From: Sulfodiicoccus acidiphilus | GTDB lineage: Archaea > Thermoproteota > Thermoprotei_A > Sulfolobales > Sulfolobaceae | Length of the DNA stretch: 64,000 bases | Assembly: GCF_003967175.1 (NCBI RefSeq) | Contig: NZ_AP018553.1 | Location: 496,001-560,000 of the forward strand | Direction: 5' to 3' | Shown here: positions 37,018 to 45,869 of the stretch, piece by piece | How positions within the stretch are numbered: position 1 is the first letter of the stretch | Layout: every line of letters starts with the position of its first letter | Program-made: the position numbers and the translations under genes | The notes under the pieces: generated by a model | Database searches by the model: none | What the model was told of the DNA's origin: nothing | Seen by the model: only the letters and a program-made list of their open reading frames with translations

Positions 37018-38283
37018 ATGACTCGCGTGGTTGTGATAGGGGGTGGGGCCACGGGGCTCTTCGTTGCCCTCGACCTCTCCCTCAGAGGCGTCGAAGTCGT
37101 TGTGGTAGAGAGGGGAGACATAGGGTCTGGAACGTCGGGGAAGTTCCACGGTATGCTCCACAGCGGAGCTAGGTATGCCGTCAACGATCCTCAGGCTGCG
37201 AGGGAGTGCGTTCAAGAGAGCGAGGTGATGTCTAAGATAGCTCCTCACGCCGTTGAGGATACTGGGGGGCTCTTCGTTGCCCTCAACGAAGAGGAGGCCA
37301 ATTTCGGGGACAAGTTGTCGTCAGCTCTCAAGTCAGTGGGGGCAGAGCATAGGGAAGTGGAGAGGGAGGAAGCATTGAAACAGGAGCCGGCCCTGTCGCA
37401 CGCCCTCAGGAGGGCCATCTGGGTACACGACAGGGTAGTTCACGGATACGATCTGTTGAGCAGTGTGGCCCTGACGGCCTTCGAGAACGGAGCCAAGGTA
37501 CTTACGTTCACAGAGGTAGTTGACTTCCTAAAAGGAGGGGGAGTTAAAGTGAGGGACGTCCCGTCGGGAAGGACCTACGAAATCAGGTCAGATCACGTCG
37601 TGAATGCGGCCGGGCCGTGGACGTTCAGGTTGGCCGAGTTGGAGGGTGAGACGGGAGTGGAGGTGATGCCCACGGCTGGAACCATGGCGGTGTTCTCGGG
37701 AAGGCCGGTCAACTCTGTCCTGAACAGAATGAGGCCCCCTTCAGATGGGGACATTCTCCTCCCCTACGGCGGAAACGTGATCGCTGGAACCACGGCCAAG
37801 GTGGTGGACGACCCAAACCAGGTGGAGGCGGATGATGAGGAGGTGGAGCTACTTCGTAGGGAGTCCTCAGCCATGGTGCCTTGGCTAGAGGGGAGGAAAC
37901 CCGTTCGAACTTACGCTTCGGTGAGGCCGTTGGTGAAGCAACCTGGCGCCTCAGGGAGGAGCGCCACGAGGGACTTCGTGATCCACGAACACCACTCCGG
38001 CCTCGTCACCTCCGTGATAGGTGGCAAACTCACCACCTCCAGACTAGTAGGGGAGAAGACAGCGGATCGAGTGGGGGAGACCCTAGGTGTAAGGGAAAGG
38101 TCTAGGACAGCGTTTACGGAACTCCTCTCCCCGAGGTCGGAGAAGGGGGTTAGGCTTATCGAGAAGGGGTTAGGCTTCGTCCACGTGAATTCCAGGGAAG
38201 GAGGAGTTGACCAGGAAAGGTACGAAGTGGTGGCCTGCTGGGCGACATCGATCGCCCTGAGGAGGATGTCCCTTGAAGGTTGA
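37018..38283 (+). CDS. FAD-dependent glycerol-3-phosphate dehydrogenase (GlpA/GlpD-like)
   Basis: The 421-residue protein has the DAO-fold FAD motif VVVIGGGATGLFVALDLSLRG, the GSGTSGKFHGMLHSGARYAV loop typical of GlpA/GlpD, the VVNAAGPWTF segment and a C-terminal SVIGGKLTTSRLVGE. It oxidises sn-glycerol 3-phosphate to DHAP and passes electrons to a quinone. It lacks the extra C-terminal Fe-S domain of bacterial GlpA. The glycerol kinase at 42676 would supply its substrate. The coding end overlaps the next start by 11 bp. Confidence 0.85.
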   Translation: MTRVVVIGGGATGLFVALDLSLRGVEVVVVERGDIGSGTSGKFHGMLHSGARYAVNDPQAARECVQESEVMSKIAPHAVEDTGGLFVALNEEEANFGDKLSSALKSVGAEHREVEREEALKQEPALSHALRRAIWVHDRVVHGYDLLSSVALTAFENGAKVLTFTEVVDFLKGGGVKVRDVPSGRTYEIRSDHVVNAAGPWTFRLAELEGETGVEVMPTAGTMAVFSGRPVNSVLNRMRPPSDGDILLPYGGNVIAGTTAKVVDDPNQVEADDEEVELLRRESSAMVPWLEGRKPVRTYASVRPLVKQPGASGRSATRDFVIHEHHSGLVTSVIGGKLTTSRLVGEKTADRVGETLGVRERSRTAFTELLSPRSEKGVRLIEKGLGFVHVNSREGGVDQERYEVVACWATSIALRRMSLEG

Positions 38284-38725
38284 GGGGAAGTTCGAAGTGG
38301 AGGCACCTAAGGACAGGGTCGATTCCTTCCTCTCCGATCCTAACCAGTTCTCCCAATGTCTGCCAGGCCTCAGGGAGATGAAGGTGGAGACAGAGGGCTT
38401 CAGGGCCTCCTTCAAACTCGACGTGAGCGGGGCAGGCATATCCCAGCTCAGCACCGTCTCGTCAACCATGACATTCAAGGTGGTCAGGTCCGCTGAAGGT
38501 GTTTCGATAAGGGGAGAAGGTAAAGCTGTTGGAGCGAAGGTGAGGCTAGAATTGAACGTGAGAACTCTCGGAACGGGCAGTGTGACGACTGTCGAGTGGG
38601 ATGCGTCCCTTGACGTGGGACTTCTGGCTAGGTTCTTCGGGGACGAGCTCCTTAGAAGGGTCACCGACGACAACGTCAGGCAACTCACCTCTTGCGTGCA
38701 GGCTAAGGTTTCGTCTCCTAGCTAG
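38273..38725 (+). CDS. CoxG-like SRPBCC (START-fold) protein
   Basis: The 150-residue protein has the CoxG pattern: KFEVEAPKDRVDSFLSDPNQFSQCLPGL at the N-terminus, alternating beta-strands, and DVGLLARFFGDELLRRVTDDNV before the final helix. In CO-dehydrogenase organisms CoxG recruits the enzyme to the membrane; relatives bind hydrophobic ligands. No CO dehydrogenase is in this window. TTG 38273 lies 7 bp after GGAGG (38261-38265) and overlaps the upstream gene, so translation is coupled. Confidence 0.82.
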   Translation: MKVEGKFEVEAPKDRVDSFLSDPNQFSQCLPGLREMKVETEGFRASFKLDVSGAGISQLSTVSSTMTFKVVRSAEGVSIRGEGKAVGAKVRLELNVRTLGTGSVTTVEWDASLDVGLLARFFGDELLRRVTDDNVRQLTSCVQAKVSSPS

Positions 38726-38730
38726 AAACG

Positions 38731-38737
38731 TTTATAA
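38731..38737 (+). promoter_or_regulatory. TATA box of the membrane protein at 38760
   Basis: TTTATAA is 26 nt before an in-frame GTG at 38760 and favours that codon over the ATG at 38778 as a leaderless start. Confidence 0.5.
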
Positions 38738-38759
38738 CGATGGTCCTACCACCACGACC

Positions 38760-39425
38760 GTGGACCATAAGTTCGTAATGGGTTGGGGAGGAGGTCCGTA
38801 CTACACTGGCCCTAGACCTCCCTATTTGGCGGCATTGGACGTCCTGGCTAGGAGCCTGGGGCTAATCCTCCCGGCATTGATTGGGTTGTTGGCGCTCATA
38901 ATTTTGGGATTGGTAGGAGGTGCTATAGCGGCCGCAGTCACTCCCATAGTCGGACCCCTGGGAGCTACTGCAGTCGCTGCGTTCTTCGATCTGTTGGGGG
39001 AGGCGGTTCAGGTACTCGTAGTTTACGTGACGGCCTTCGAGGTAAGTTCTGTCATCTCGGGCGGGATGGCTGACCTGAGGAGGGCCTGGCAGTTAACCAC
39101 CTCTAACGCTTCCTCGGTAGCTCCAGTCGCCTTGGTTTTGGGACTCTTCGATGCCCTCCTCGCCTTCGCTCACTTTCCAGGCACTTTCCTATTAGTTGGT
39201 CTCGCCAACGTTGTGGCGTTCATCGCGGCGGGGTTCCTCGCCAACGGCACAGTACCTGGGATAGGGAGGACTCTGAGTTGGTACGCAGACTACTTCTCCT
39301 TAGACGGTGTGAGTGCCCTGATCTTGCTCGTAGTCTCTCTTCTTTCACTAATTCCTATTTTAGATCTACTGACCATCCCGTATGGAGCGGCCCTGGCCGT
39401 CGCCATGGTGAGGAGGACGCCTTAG
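38760..39425 (+). CDS. Polytopic membrane protein, unknown function
   Basis: About 221 residues with five or six hydrophobic helices: GLILPALIGLLALIILGLVG, the segment around residues 65-90, VAPVALVLGLFDALLAFAH, LLVGLANVVAFIAAGFLAN and ALILLVVSLLSLIPILDLL. The N-terminus is polar with GWGGGPYYTGPRPPY. The start is set by the TATA box at 38731-38737; the open frame upstream runs inside the SRPBCC gene in another frame and is not used. I recognise no family. Confidence 0.7.
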   Translation: MDHKFVMGWGGGPYYTGPRPPYLAALDVLARSLGLILPALIGLLALIILGLVGGAIAAAVTPIVGPLGATAVAAFFDLLGEAVQVLVVYVTAFEVSSVISGGMADLRRAWQLTTSNASSVAPVALVLGLFDALLAFAHFPGTFLLVGLANVVAFIAAGFLANGTVPGIGRTLSWYADYFSLDGVSALILLVVSLLSLIPILDLLTIPYGAALAVAMVRRTP

Positions 39426-40249
39426 GGGGACTGGGTGAGTTTACGAAGGTCAGCTCTCTCCGTAGGGATCGAAACCACTCCCTGCTAGCTTCGCTTTCAG
39501 GGAAGCTGACTTGTTGAGGTCACAATTAAGGGGAAGTAGAGTTTAACTCTCCTACAAAAGAGGGGCCTCGCCGGGGGAACGTTTCCCGTTTGAATATCGG
39601 ATATACGACCGTTTTCAACGACACTCCTGCAGTCCGATCGAAGGACTGAGGGTTGAACGTCGTCCTTTCCCCATAACGGACTGGAGCTCAACGCTGTGAA
39701 AGTTCCCATCTCTCGAAGGGTCCTCCGATCCAATAGTCCGAACGAGGTCGCACCGACGTAGGAACTACGGACCTCGGGAATCCCCAAGGTGGGGGAGAAG
39801 TCAGAAAGATCAACGATGGACGTGGTATCCTGAGTAGATGGTCCCTTATTCTGACCTCCGCCCTGGAAGGGTTCCATTCCAGACGACTCATCCTTCCCAC
39901 CATCGGTTCGGGTTTACACCTCTGAGGGGCAGTCGAGGGGTCGGAGAACCCCTCCCATTTGAAGGGATGGGAACTTTCATCCATTACGTCTAGTCCCTTA
40001 AAGAAGATCTTGCTTGCCCCCTCAGTTTCGTCAAGCACTCGATCGAGCTGGGGAGGAGCGTCGTTAGCATCACTGCGGATTTTTAGGAAAAGAAGTATTT
40101 AAATACAAGGAGGCTGTTCACCCCCGTGAAAGGCGAGGCTTTCCGCCCCCTCAACCCCCTATTCTGTAAGAGATCTGACAATGGGCAAGGACTGTACTTC
40201 AACTTTAGAGGGGTTCGTTGCTCCAGACGTCTAGAGTACTCACTAGGTG
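39426..40249. other. 820-bp region holding an internally deleted IS605-type relic
   Basis: 39560-40170 is the relic described separately. The flanks (39426-39560 and 40171-40249) show no gene. Confidence 0.45.
39560..40170 (-). mobile_element. Internally deleted IS605-family relic
   Basis: On the reverse strand the left end (40170-40101) matches the one at 33337, including the AGGGGGTTGAGG and AAAGCCTCGCCTTTCACGG stretches. Only ~140-200 bp later the tnpB tail appears ([12 protein letters not shown] in frame, about 39950-39895). Over 1 kb of tnpB is missing, so this is a deletion derivative. The right end is not clearly visible. Together with the element at 33337 it forms an inverted pair around purK-purE-glpD-coxG. 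Confidence 0.6.
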
Positions 40250-40687
40250 TTACGTTCCTCGGCTCAACCCTTTCGTGGTGACGAAGTGTATCGATTCCTC
40301 TAAGAGACATCCTACGAGGACTGGATGAAGTACGTAGAGCGGCCCGACCCGTTCCAACACTCCGAGGAAGGCGGCGAGGAGAGCTGGAGAATGTTCTAAG
40401 TCGGCCAAGATCATGAGGATCCAAGCTACAGCAGTCACGACCGATGCCCACAGAATCCCCCTTCCTCCTATGGCAACCGTGACTACGGCCAAAACTCCTG
40501 ACAGGACGTAGCTCGACACCACTGAGATCGTCCTATTGAACCTCCACTGAGGATCCTCGAACTTGGTCGCCGCTGTGGCGATGAAGGGAGGAAGAATGAA
40601 CGTCGTTCTAGTTTCAACAGTCAAGGCCACTAGGGCAGCTAGAGTGACGACGAGGTTGACCCCAGAAACCAGTTTCGTTCTTTCCAT
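40250..40687 (-). CDS. HPP-family-like integral membrane protein
   Basis: From ATG 40687 the protein has 145 residues with four hydrophobic helices. The segment ILPPFIATAATKFEDPQWRFNRT and the later LEHSPALLAAFLGVLERVG and LYVLHPVLVGC resemble the HPP family, except that the usual HPP tripeptide is LPP here. Some HPP proteins carry nitrite, but most are unassigned. A reverse-strand TATA-like GCTATATCG (40708-40716) supports this start over the ATG five codons upstream. The stop is near the IS relic. Confidence 0.6.
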   Translation of the reverse strand: MERTKLVSGVNLVVTLAALVALTVETRTTFILPPFIATAATKFEDPQWRFNRTISVVSSYVLSGVLAVVTVAIGGRGILWASVVTAVAWILMILADLEHSPALLAAFLGVLERVGPLYVLHPVLVGCLLEESIHFVTTKGLSRGT

Positions 40688-40780
40688 AACTCTCTTCCAC
40701 AAGATCGATATAGCCAGTATTTCAGTCTAGGTTAAAAGTGTGGAACTTCGCTAAGATGAGACGGAGTCTGAAAAACTTAA

Positions 40781-42118
40781 CTAAACGCAGCAACTCATCT
40801 TACTTACGTCCGAACTGAAGGCGAGGGCAGCCAACCTAAGGGCCTCGGACATGGTGGGAAACACGTGAATGGTATCCACTAGGTCGTCCACTGTGGCGCC
40901 TAGTTTGACTGCCAACGCTGCCTCATTGATTACCTCTGCCGCGTTCTCGCCCACCATGTGTACCCCCACTATCCTTCTCCCTACTGTCACCAACTTGACG
41001 AGGCCTCGGCTCTCCCCCAGTATCCTGGCCTTGGCTACGTCCCTCATGTACACCTTCCTGCTCTGGGCTTTCGGGACCTCTCTCTCCACCAATCCTACGC
41101 TCGCTATGTTGGGCTGGGTGAAGACAGCTTGGGGAACGCTGAGGAGATCGATCCTCCTGTGGGACTCCTTCAGGGCGTTCTCCGCTGCCACGGTCCCCTG
41201 TCTCCCCGCCAAAGCCTCGAGCATTTTCCCACCTATCACGTCTCCGGCCGCGAAGATGTTAGGGTTGGTCGTCCTGAGCTCGTCGTCTACTCTTATTCCA
41301 CCGGCCTCGTTCAATTCTACTCCCGCTGCTTCCAGATTGAGGTCGACGTTGGGCTTCCTTCCAGTGGCCAGTAGAACCTCGTCGGCCTCCACTTCCCCTA
41401 AGTTAGTCACCACGACCTTTCCCCTTGACTTCCTCACTTCCTTCACGGATACTCCCGTGGCCACCACGACACCCTCTTCCTCCAAGATCTTTTTGGCCTC
41501 AACGGAGATCTCAGGTTCCCAGTTGGGGAGAAGGACTTGACTCCTCTGCAACACAGCCACCTCCACTCCGAGCCTCCTGTACATCTGGGCGAACTCTAGG
41601 GCCAGTGCCCTCCCGCCTAAGATGACCAGCGAATCCACTTTCTTGTCAGGGGAGAGGGCCTCCACGTTTGTCCAGTAACCAACCTCCCTTAGTCCTGGGA
41701 CGTCAGGGACAGCCGGCGACGAACCTGTGGCCACGACGAACTTCTTAGCCTCCACAGTCGCGGGGCCAACCTTAAGCGAGTGAGGTGATGTGAAGTGGGC
41801 CTTACCCTCAAATACCTCGGCGTCGTAGGTAGAGAGGACGTCCTCGTACTTCTCTCTCCTCAGGGAGGAGACCAACTGCTCCTTCTCCTCGAACGTCTTC
41901 CTGAAGGGAGGAAAGCATTCTGTATCGCAAACTTCCCTAGCGTACCTGTAAACCTCCCCGGCTCTCAGGACCTTCTTGGAAGGGACGCATCCAACGTTCA
42001 CACACGTCCCCCCTATGGGGCCAGTGCCTACCAGCGCGGGTTTCACACCTAACTCGTTGGCCTTTATTAGCGCGGCGAACCCCGCGGCCCCGTAACCTAC
42101 TATGGCTAGCTCTCTCAC
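40781..42118 (-). CDS. merA: Mercury(II) reductase
   Basis: The 445-residue flavoprotein disulfide reductase has the FAD motif LAIVGYGAAGFAALIKA, the redox-active GGTCVNVGCVPSKK (C39, C44), a NAD(P)H-binding SLVILGGRALALEFAQMYRRLG and the C-terminal vicinal cysteine pair SCCV (C443, C444), the hallmark of MerA. It reduces Hg(II) to Hg(0). The start is GTG 42118, which overlaps the TGA of the HMA gene (GTGA); the longer open frame upstream overlaps that gene and has no family match. MerA lacks the N-terminal HMA domain, which is supplied as a separate protein just upstream. Confidence 0.95.
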   Translation of the reverse strand: MRELAIVGYGAAGFAALIKANELGVKPALVGTGPIGGTCVNVGCVPSKKVLRAGEVYRYAREVCDTECFPPFRKTFEEKEQLVSSLRREKYEDVLSTYDAEVFEGKAHFTSPHSLKVGPATVEAKKFVVATGSSPAVPDVPGLREVGYWTNVEALSPDKKVDSLVILGGRALALEFAQMYRRLGVEVAVLQRSQVLLPNWEPEISVEAKKILEEEGVVVATGVSVKEVRKSRGKVVVTNLGEVEADEVLLATGRKPNVDLNLEAAGVELNEAGGIRVDDELRTTNPNIFAAGDVIGGKMLEALAGRQGTVAAENALKESHRRIDLLSVPQAVFTQPNIASVGLVEREVPKAQSRKVYMRDVAKARILGESRGLVKLVTVGRRIVGVHMVGENAAEVINEAALAVKLGATVDDLVDTIHVFPTMSEALRLAALAFSSDVSKMSCCV

Positions 42119-42375
42119 CCTACCACCGTGTAGTGAAGGATAGTGTAGTTGTGACGCGTACCAGCCGAGGCATTCCTGAGTGCCTCCCTTATCAAGTCTT
42201 CCCCGAGTTCCCTTGTTAGGCTCAGACTGACGAGGGCCCTCCCCGAAGGTAGCAGCTCCACCTTCACTTCCCTGACGCCCTCCAAAGACTTCAGGGCTTC
42301 CTCGACTCTCCTGGCACACCTGTCACAAGTCACGTCAGTTACGGTGAGCTCGGCCCTGAACTCACTCAACAACAC
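42115..42375 (-). CDS. Stand-alone heavy-metal-associated (HMA) domain protein of the mer operon
   Basis: About 86 residues with an HMA fold: ELTVTDVTCDRCARRVEEALKSLEGVREVKVELL, in which CDRC is the metal-binding CxxC, followed by the second beta-alpha-beta half. It resembles the NmerA domain that many bacterial MerA proteins carry at their own N-terminus. It probably hands Hg(II) to MerA's C-terminal cysteines. GTG 42375 is taken as the start because it falls at the end of merH; TTG 42369 is possible. Both ends are overlapped by neighbours, so the three genes are tightly coupled. Confidence 0.78.
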   Translation of the reverse strand: MLLSEFRAELTVTDVTCDRCARRVEEALKSLEGVREVKVELLPSGRALVSLSLTRELGEDLIREALRNASAGTRHNYTILHYTVVG

Positions 42376-42506
42376 GTCGCCCCTGCCGATTTCCTCTCGA
42401 AGTCGTCGGCGCAGTGGGAGCAACAGAAGTAATGGGTTGCCCCGTTGAGGTCCCTAGCGTAGACCTCGCCCTCATTTAGGGGGGCTCCGCAGTTCTCGCA
42501 CTTCAT
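42366..42506 (-). CDS. merH: MerH-like TRASH-domain metallochaperone
   Basis: From ATG 42506 the protein has 46 residues with the TRASH pattern MKCENCGAPL, YARDLNGATHYFCCSHCADDF and a C-terminal CC pair. In Sulfolobus, MerH is encoded upstream of merA and traffics Hg(II). The frame is open to 42608, but the upstream residues are hydrophobic and unlike MerH. A TATA box (reverse strand, within 42574-42586) would give a short leader. No ArsR-type MerR gene is seen nearby. Confidence 0.82.
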   Translation of the reverse strand: MKCENCGAPLNEGEVYARDLNGATHYFCCSHCADDFERKSAGATCC

Positions 42507-42675
42507 TTCTTCCTTGCGGTTCAATCTCATGTTCAACTTCAATTTCTCACCCAGTTCCACTGCTGAGAGGACTATTATAAATATTTCTATAACTGAACAC
42601 TTGTTCATGTATATGATTATTGAGAATGCCTGTCTTCTAGTCGAGACATATTAGCTCTTAATACTGTGACCACAT

Positions 42676-44181
42676 GTGACTCGTTTCGTTCTTTCCTTGG
42701 ACGAGGGCACTACCAGTGCGAGGGCCGCGGTGTTCAGCGAGGAAGCGGAACTCGTCGGCTTCGGTCAGTACGAGTTCCCCCAGTTCTTTCCACGTCCTGG
42801 GTGGGTGGAGCAGGACCCCGAGGCCATATGGGAGGCCCAGCTCAAGGCCATCAGGGACGCCCTGCGAACTGCTAAGGTCGAACCTTCCCAGATCTCGGCC
42901 GTGGGGGTGACGAACCAGAGGGAGACCACCGTCGTTTGGGACGCGAGGACTGGGAGGCCAGTGTACAACGCCATAGTCTGGCAGGACAGGAGGACGGCCA
43001 AGTTCACGGACGAGCTGAGGAACAACTACGCCGAGTTCTTTAAGGAGAGGACAGGCCTGATCCCCGACCCCTACTTCAGCGCCTCTAAGTTGATCTGGTT
43101 GTTGGATAACGTTCCTGGCCTCAGGGAGAAAGCGGAGAAGGGAGACGTGAAGTTCGGAACGATAGACACATACCTCATATGGAAGTTGACTGGAGGAAAG
43201 GCTCACGTAACCGACTACAGCAACGCGTCTAGGACTATGCTGTTCAACCTGAGGAGGTTGGAGTGGGACGACGACATTGTTGAATTGCTTAAGGTTCCTC
43301 AATCTATTCTCCCAGAGCCCCTGCCATCTAGCTGGAACTACGGGGACGCGGTGGAGGGAGTAGGGGCTCCGGTGCCAGTGTCTGGAGACGCCGGCGATCA
43401 ACAGGCGGCCCTCTTCGGACAGGCGGCCATGTCACCAGGCGAAGTGAAGTCCACTTACGGCACTGGGAACTTCGTTCTCATGAACCTGGGCTTTGACCCT
43501 GTGAAATCCAAGGACTTACTCACCACCATCGCGTGGGGACTCGATAAGAGAAGGGTCTCTTACGCACTGGAAGGAAGCGTCTTCGCCACTGGGGCCGCAG
43601 TTCAGTGGCTTAGGGACGGTCTGAAGATCTTGGACCGCTCGGACGAGGTCGAGTCTCTCGCCTCCACCTCGAGAGATAACGAGGGGGTGTACTTCGTCCC
43701 CGCTTTCGTTGGACTAGGTACCCCTTACTGGGACCCATACGCTAGAGGTGTGATAGTTGGAATTACCAGGGGCACTTCGAGGTCCACCATAGCCCGGGCT
43801 ACGCTGGAGTCCATTGCCTACCAGACTAGGGACGTGATCGAGGTGATGGAGAAGGATTCAGGGGCTAAGATCTCCAGACTGAAGGTGGACGGTGGCGCTA
43901 CTAGGGATAGACTGCTCATGCAGTTCCAGGCCGACGTCCTCGGAGTGCCGGTGGTCAGACCCAAGGTGTTGGAGACTACTGCCCTAGGATCGGCCTTCCT
44001 AGCGGGGTTGGCTGTGGACTTGTGGTCGTTGGAGGACATTGTGGGAAAGTGGAAACCAGAAGCGACCTTTTACCCGACCATGTTAGAAGAACGAAGGGAG
44101 AAGCTCTACAGAGGATGGAAGGAGGCGGTGAAGAGGTCATTGGGGTGGGCCAGGGTGGTTGAGGGGGAGCAAGCACCATAG
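42676..44181 (+). CDS. glpK: Glycerol kinase
   Basis: The 501-residue FGGY-family kinase has [14 protein letters not shown] (phosphate-1), [21 protein letters not shown], the [14 protein letters not shown] phosphate-2 motif, [10 protein letters not shown] and a C-terminal [19 protein letters not shown]. It phosphorylates glycerol, producing the substrate of the GlpD-like enzyme at 37018. GTG 42676 is the start; A/T-rich sequence at about 42645-42654 is a possible TATA box. It is divergent from the mer operon. No glycerol facilitator gene is adjacent. Confidence 0.95.
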   Translation: MTRFVLSLDEGTTSARAAVFSEEAELVGFGQYEFPQFFPRPGWVEQDPEAIWEAQLKAIRDALRTAKVEPSQISAVGVTNQRETTVVWDARTGRPVYNAIVWQDRRTAKFTDELRNNYAEFFKERTGLIPDPYFSASKLIWLLDNVPGLREKAEKGDVKFGTIDTYLIWKLTGGKAHVTDYSNASRTMLFNLRRLEWDDDIVELLKVPQSILPEPLPSSWNYGDAVEGVGAPVPVSGDAGDQQAALFGQAAMSPGEVKSTYGTGNFVLMNLGFDPVKSKDLLTTIAWGLDKRRVSYALEGSVFATGAAVQWLRDGLKILDRSDEVESLASTSRDNEGVYFVPAFVGLGTPYWDPYARGVIVGITRGTSRSTIARATLESIAYQTRDVIEVMEKDSGAKISRLKVDGGATRDRLLMQFQADVLGVPVVRPKVLETTALGSAFLAGLAVDLWSLEDIVGKWKPEATFYPTMLEERREKLYRGWKEAVKRSLGWARVVEGEQAP

Positions 44182-44397
44182 TGGGGGCAAGGTGGGGTCG
44201 GAGTCTTCCTGGACGACCTAGTCATAGATGGGTCAATTACTTCCCGTGCAATGTCTCTGGTGGAAAAGGCGGAGTCAGAGGTAGAAGGGGACCGAGGTGA
44301 TGGAAAGTTCGGCGACCCCAAGTAATTCTGAAGTCTGATTGGAAAAGAAACACGTTATAGCTGGACTCGACGGACTCGAGGTAGAGCGAGAGGGAAG

Positions 44398-44973
44398 TCA
44401 TTTCCTGCTCCTCCTAACCACAAGTTCCCCCAGCCTACTCAACCTGTAGTACTTGTGATGAGTCCTCGTCTCCCTCTTGGGTTTGGCCTTTCTTTCCCCG
44501 AACTTTATCACCTTGGATTTGTCCTCCTCCATCAGACCCAGCTTAACCAATCTCTCCAGCTCCCTATTCACTTCCTCCAGACTCATTCCGGTGAGCTTAG
44601 CGAACGTCAACGCGTGGTCAACGTTGACCTTCTCCGCAACTTCCAGCACCTTCAAGTCAGTCTCTCCCAGAGATTCAAGGTAGGCCTGCACCGGATCCCT
44701 CTCGAGTTCTCTCAGAAGGTGTTCGCCACACCTTGTGAGCCTGTAGTAGGTATGATGTTTCCTCACCTCGGAGGAAAGCTTGAACTTAGCCTCGGTGTTC
44801 TTAACGGCAGAACCGTGGACCCTCTCAATCAATCCCCTCCTCTCGAGCTCCTCTAGAGCAGCGACTGCCTCCTCCAGCGGTACCCCAACGTTTAAGGCCA
44901 CCGACTTTCCGTAGTCTATGTTGGCCTTTCTGAGGTGCCTCATCACTTTAATCAAGAGCTCGTTCCCGAGCAC
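44398..44973 (-). CDS. DUF2250-like two-repeat winged-helix protein
   Basis: From GTG 44973 the protein has about 191 residues in two similar halves, each a winged helix followed by a basic segment: first KHHTYYRLTRCGEHLL, then THHKYYRLSRLGELVV. This HHxYYRLxxxGE repeat is typical of DUF2250 proteins in Sulfolobales, probably DNA-binding regulators. The start is placed just after the alpha/beta-hydrolase stop; the longer frame would overlap that gene by 70 bp. It is in one transcript with the hydrolase. Confidence 0.7.
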   Translation of the reverse strand: MLGNELLIKVMRHLRKANIDYGKSVALNVGVPLEEAVAALEELERRGLIERVHGSAVKNTEAKFKLSSEVRKHHTYYRLTRCGEHLLRELERDPVQAYLESLGETDLKVLEVAEKVNVDHALTFAKLTGMSLEEVNRELERLVKLGLMEEDKSKVIKFGERKAKPKRETRTHHKYYRLSRLGELVVRRSRK

Positions 44974-44975
44974 CT

Positions 44976-45554
44976 CTATGGTCTTACCTTCCTCAGGAAC
45001 TCCGTCACCGTCTCGTTGAATTCGTCCGGTGCGTCTAGGTAACAAGCATGTCTCACCCCGACCAGCTTCAGTTCTGCTCCCCTCCTCTGTAGGGCCTCGT
45101 AGTTCTCTTTAGGTGACACCTCGTCCCTCTTTCCCCACACGAGTAGGATGGGGAGGTTAAGGAAGTCGAGCTTCTCTCCTTGGTCAACCACCCCTACCGC
45201 TCCAACGAGTACGAGGGCCCACACCTTGGTCAGATCCTTCAGAGAAGCCCTCAGTGCTACGTTTCCTCCCAACGACGCTCCGAGGAGGGCTGCCCTTCCA
45301 TCGACGAAGTCGACGAACCTGAGGACGAACTCAGCGGGGTCGAGTGGAGATTGCTGAGACTGGCCGTAGCCAGGCATGTCCAACGCCACTGCTCTGAAGC
45401 CAGCTTCCGCCAATGCTCTCAACGTGCCCACCTCGACCCAAGTGTGGGCGTTGAACCTGGCGCCATGAAGGAGGATCACTGGTTTTCCTGAACCTTCCTC
45501 TACGTAGTGTATCCTCGCTCCAGCGACGATCGCGTATCGATCCACCAGTTCCAT
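44976..45554 (-). CDS. Alpha/beta-hydrolase
   Basis: The 192-residue protein has the complete triad layout: oxyanion motif ILLHGARFN, nucleophile S94 in LLGASLGGN, acid D144 in VWGKRDEVSP and H169 in VRHACYL. It is short for the fold because the lid domain is missing, so it is probably a small esterase or thioesterase-like hydrolase. ATG 45554 is followed upstream by A/T-rich TATA-like motifs near 45567-45593. It is the first gene of a pair with the DUF2250 gene. Confidence 0.82.
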   Translation of the reverse strand: MELVDRYAIVAGARIHYVEEGSGKPVILLHGARFNAHTWVEVGTLRALAEAGFRAVALDMPGYGQSQQSPLDPAEFVLRFVDFVDGRAALLGASLGGNVALRASLKDLTKVWALVLVGAVGVVDQGEKLDFLNLPILLVWGKRDEVSPKENYEALQRRGAELKLVGVRHACYLDAPDEFNETVTEFLRKVRP

Positions 45555-45869
45555 TGCGCGCCCCCCTTAAAAAGGATTTTCCTTTTTTATCAGTGGTAGA
45601 TTTAATTTGCCTGGTGAGATTGCGGAGGGAAGGCCAAGGGAGTAGAACGGTCCCTCTTAATCGAGTTTAGTATAGCTCCATCGTCAAGACGGTGATATTG
45701 TTTGGTGGCAGGCCTGAGGTGTCGTAGGTGCTAGGGCCGTCGATGTCTTCACTTTCCCTCCGGTTCGCTGTTACTGTTCGAATCCACCGAGGAACGGTGC
45801 CCACCTCACTGTGGACTCTGAGAGAGATCCCTCGCACCTGAGAGGCCAGAGCCGATCAAGATTGGTCAG
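45555..45869. other. 315-bp gap
   Basis: It includes the alpha/beta-hydrolase promoter. No other gene or structure is recognised. Confidence 0.4.

Noticed and set aside
33337-40170. Composite transposon carrying purEK and glpD
   Set aside because: Both flanking elements are decayed, have no tnpA, and the cargo is housekeeping. Composite mobility is not a property of this IS type.
42119-42319. 67-residue N-terminal extension of MerA
   Set aside because: It overlaps the HMA gene in another frame and has no motif; GTG 42118 gives the normal FAD-binding start.
44182-44325. In-frame open stretch after the glpK TAG stop (47 codons), suggestive of stop read-through
   Set aside because: An open stretch of this length after a stop is expected fairly often by chance, and no family motif or start codon supports it.
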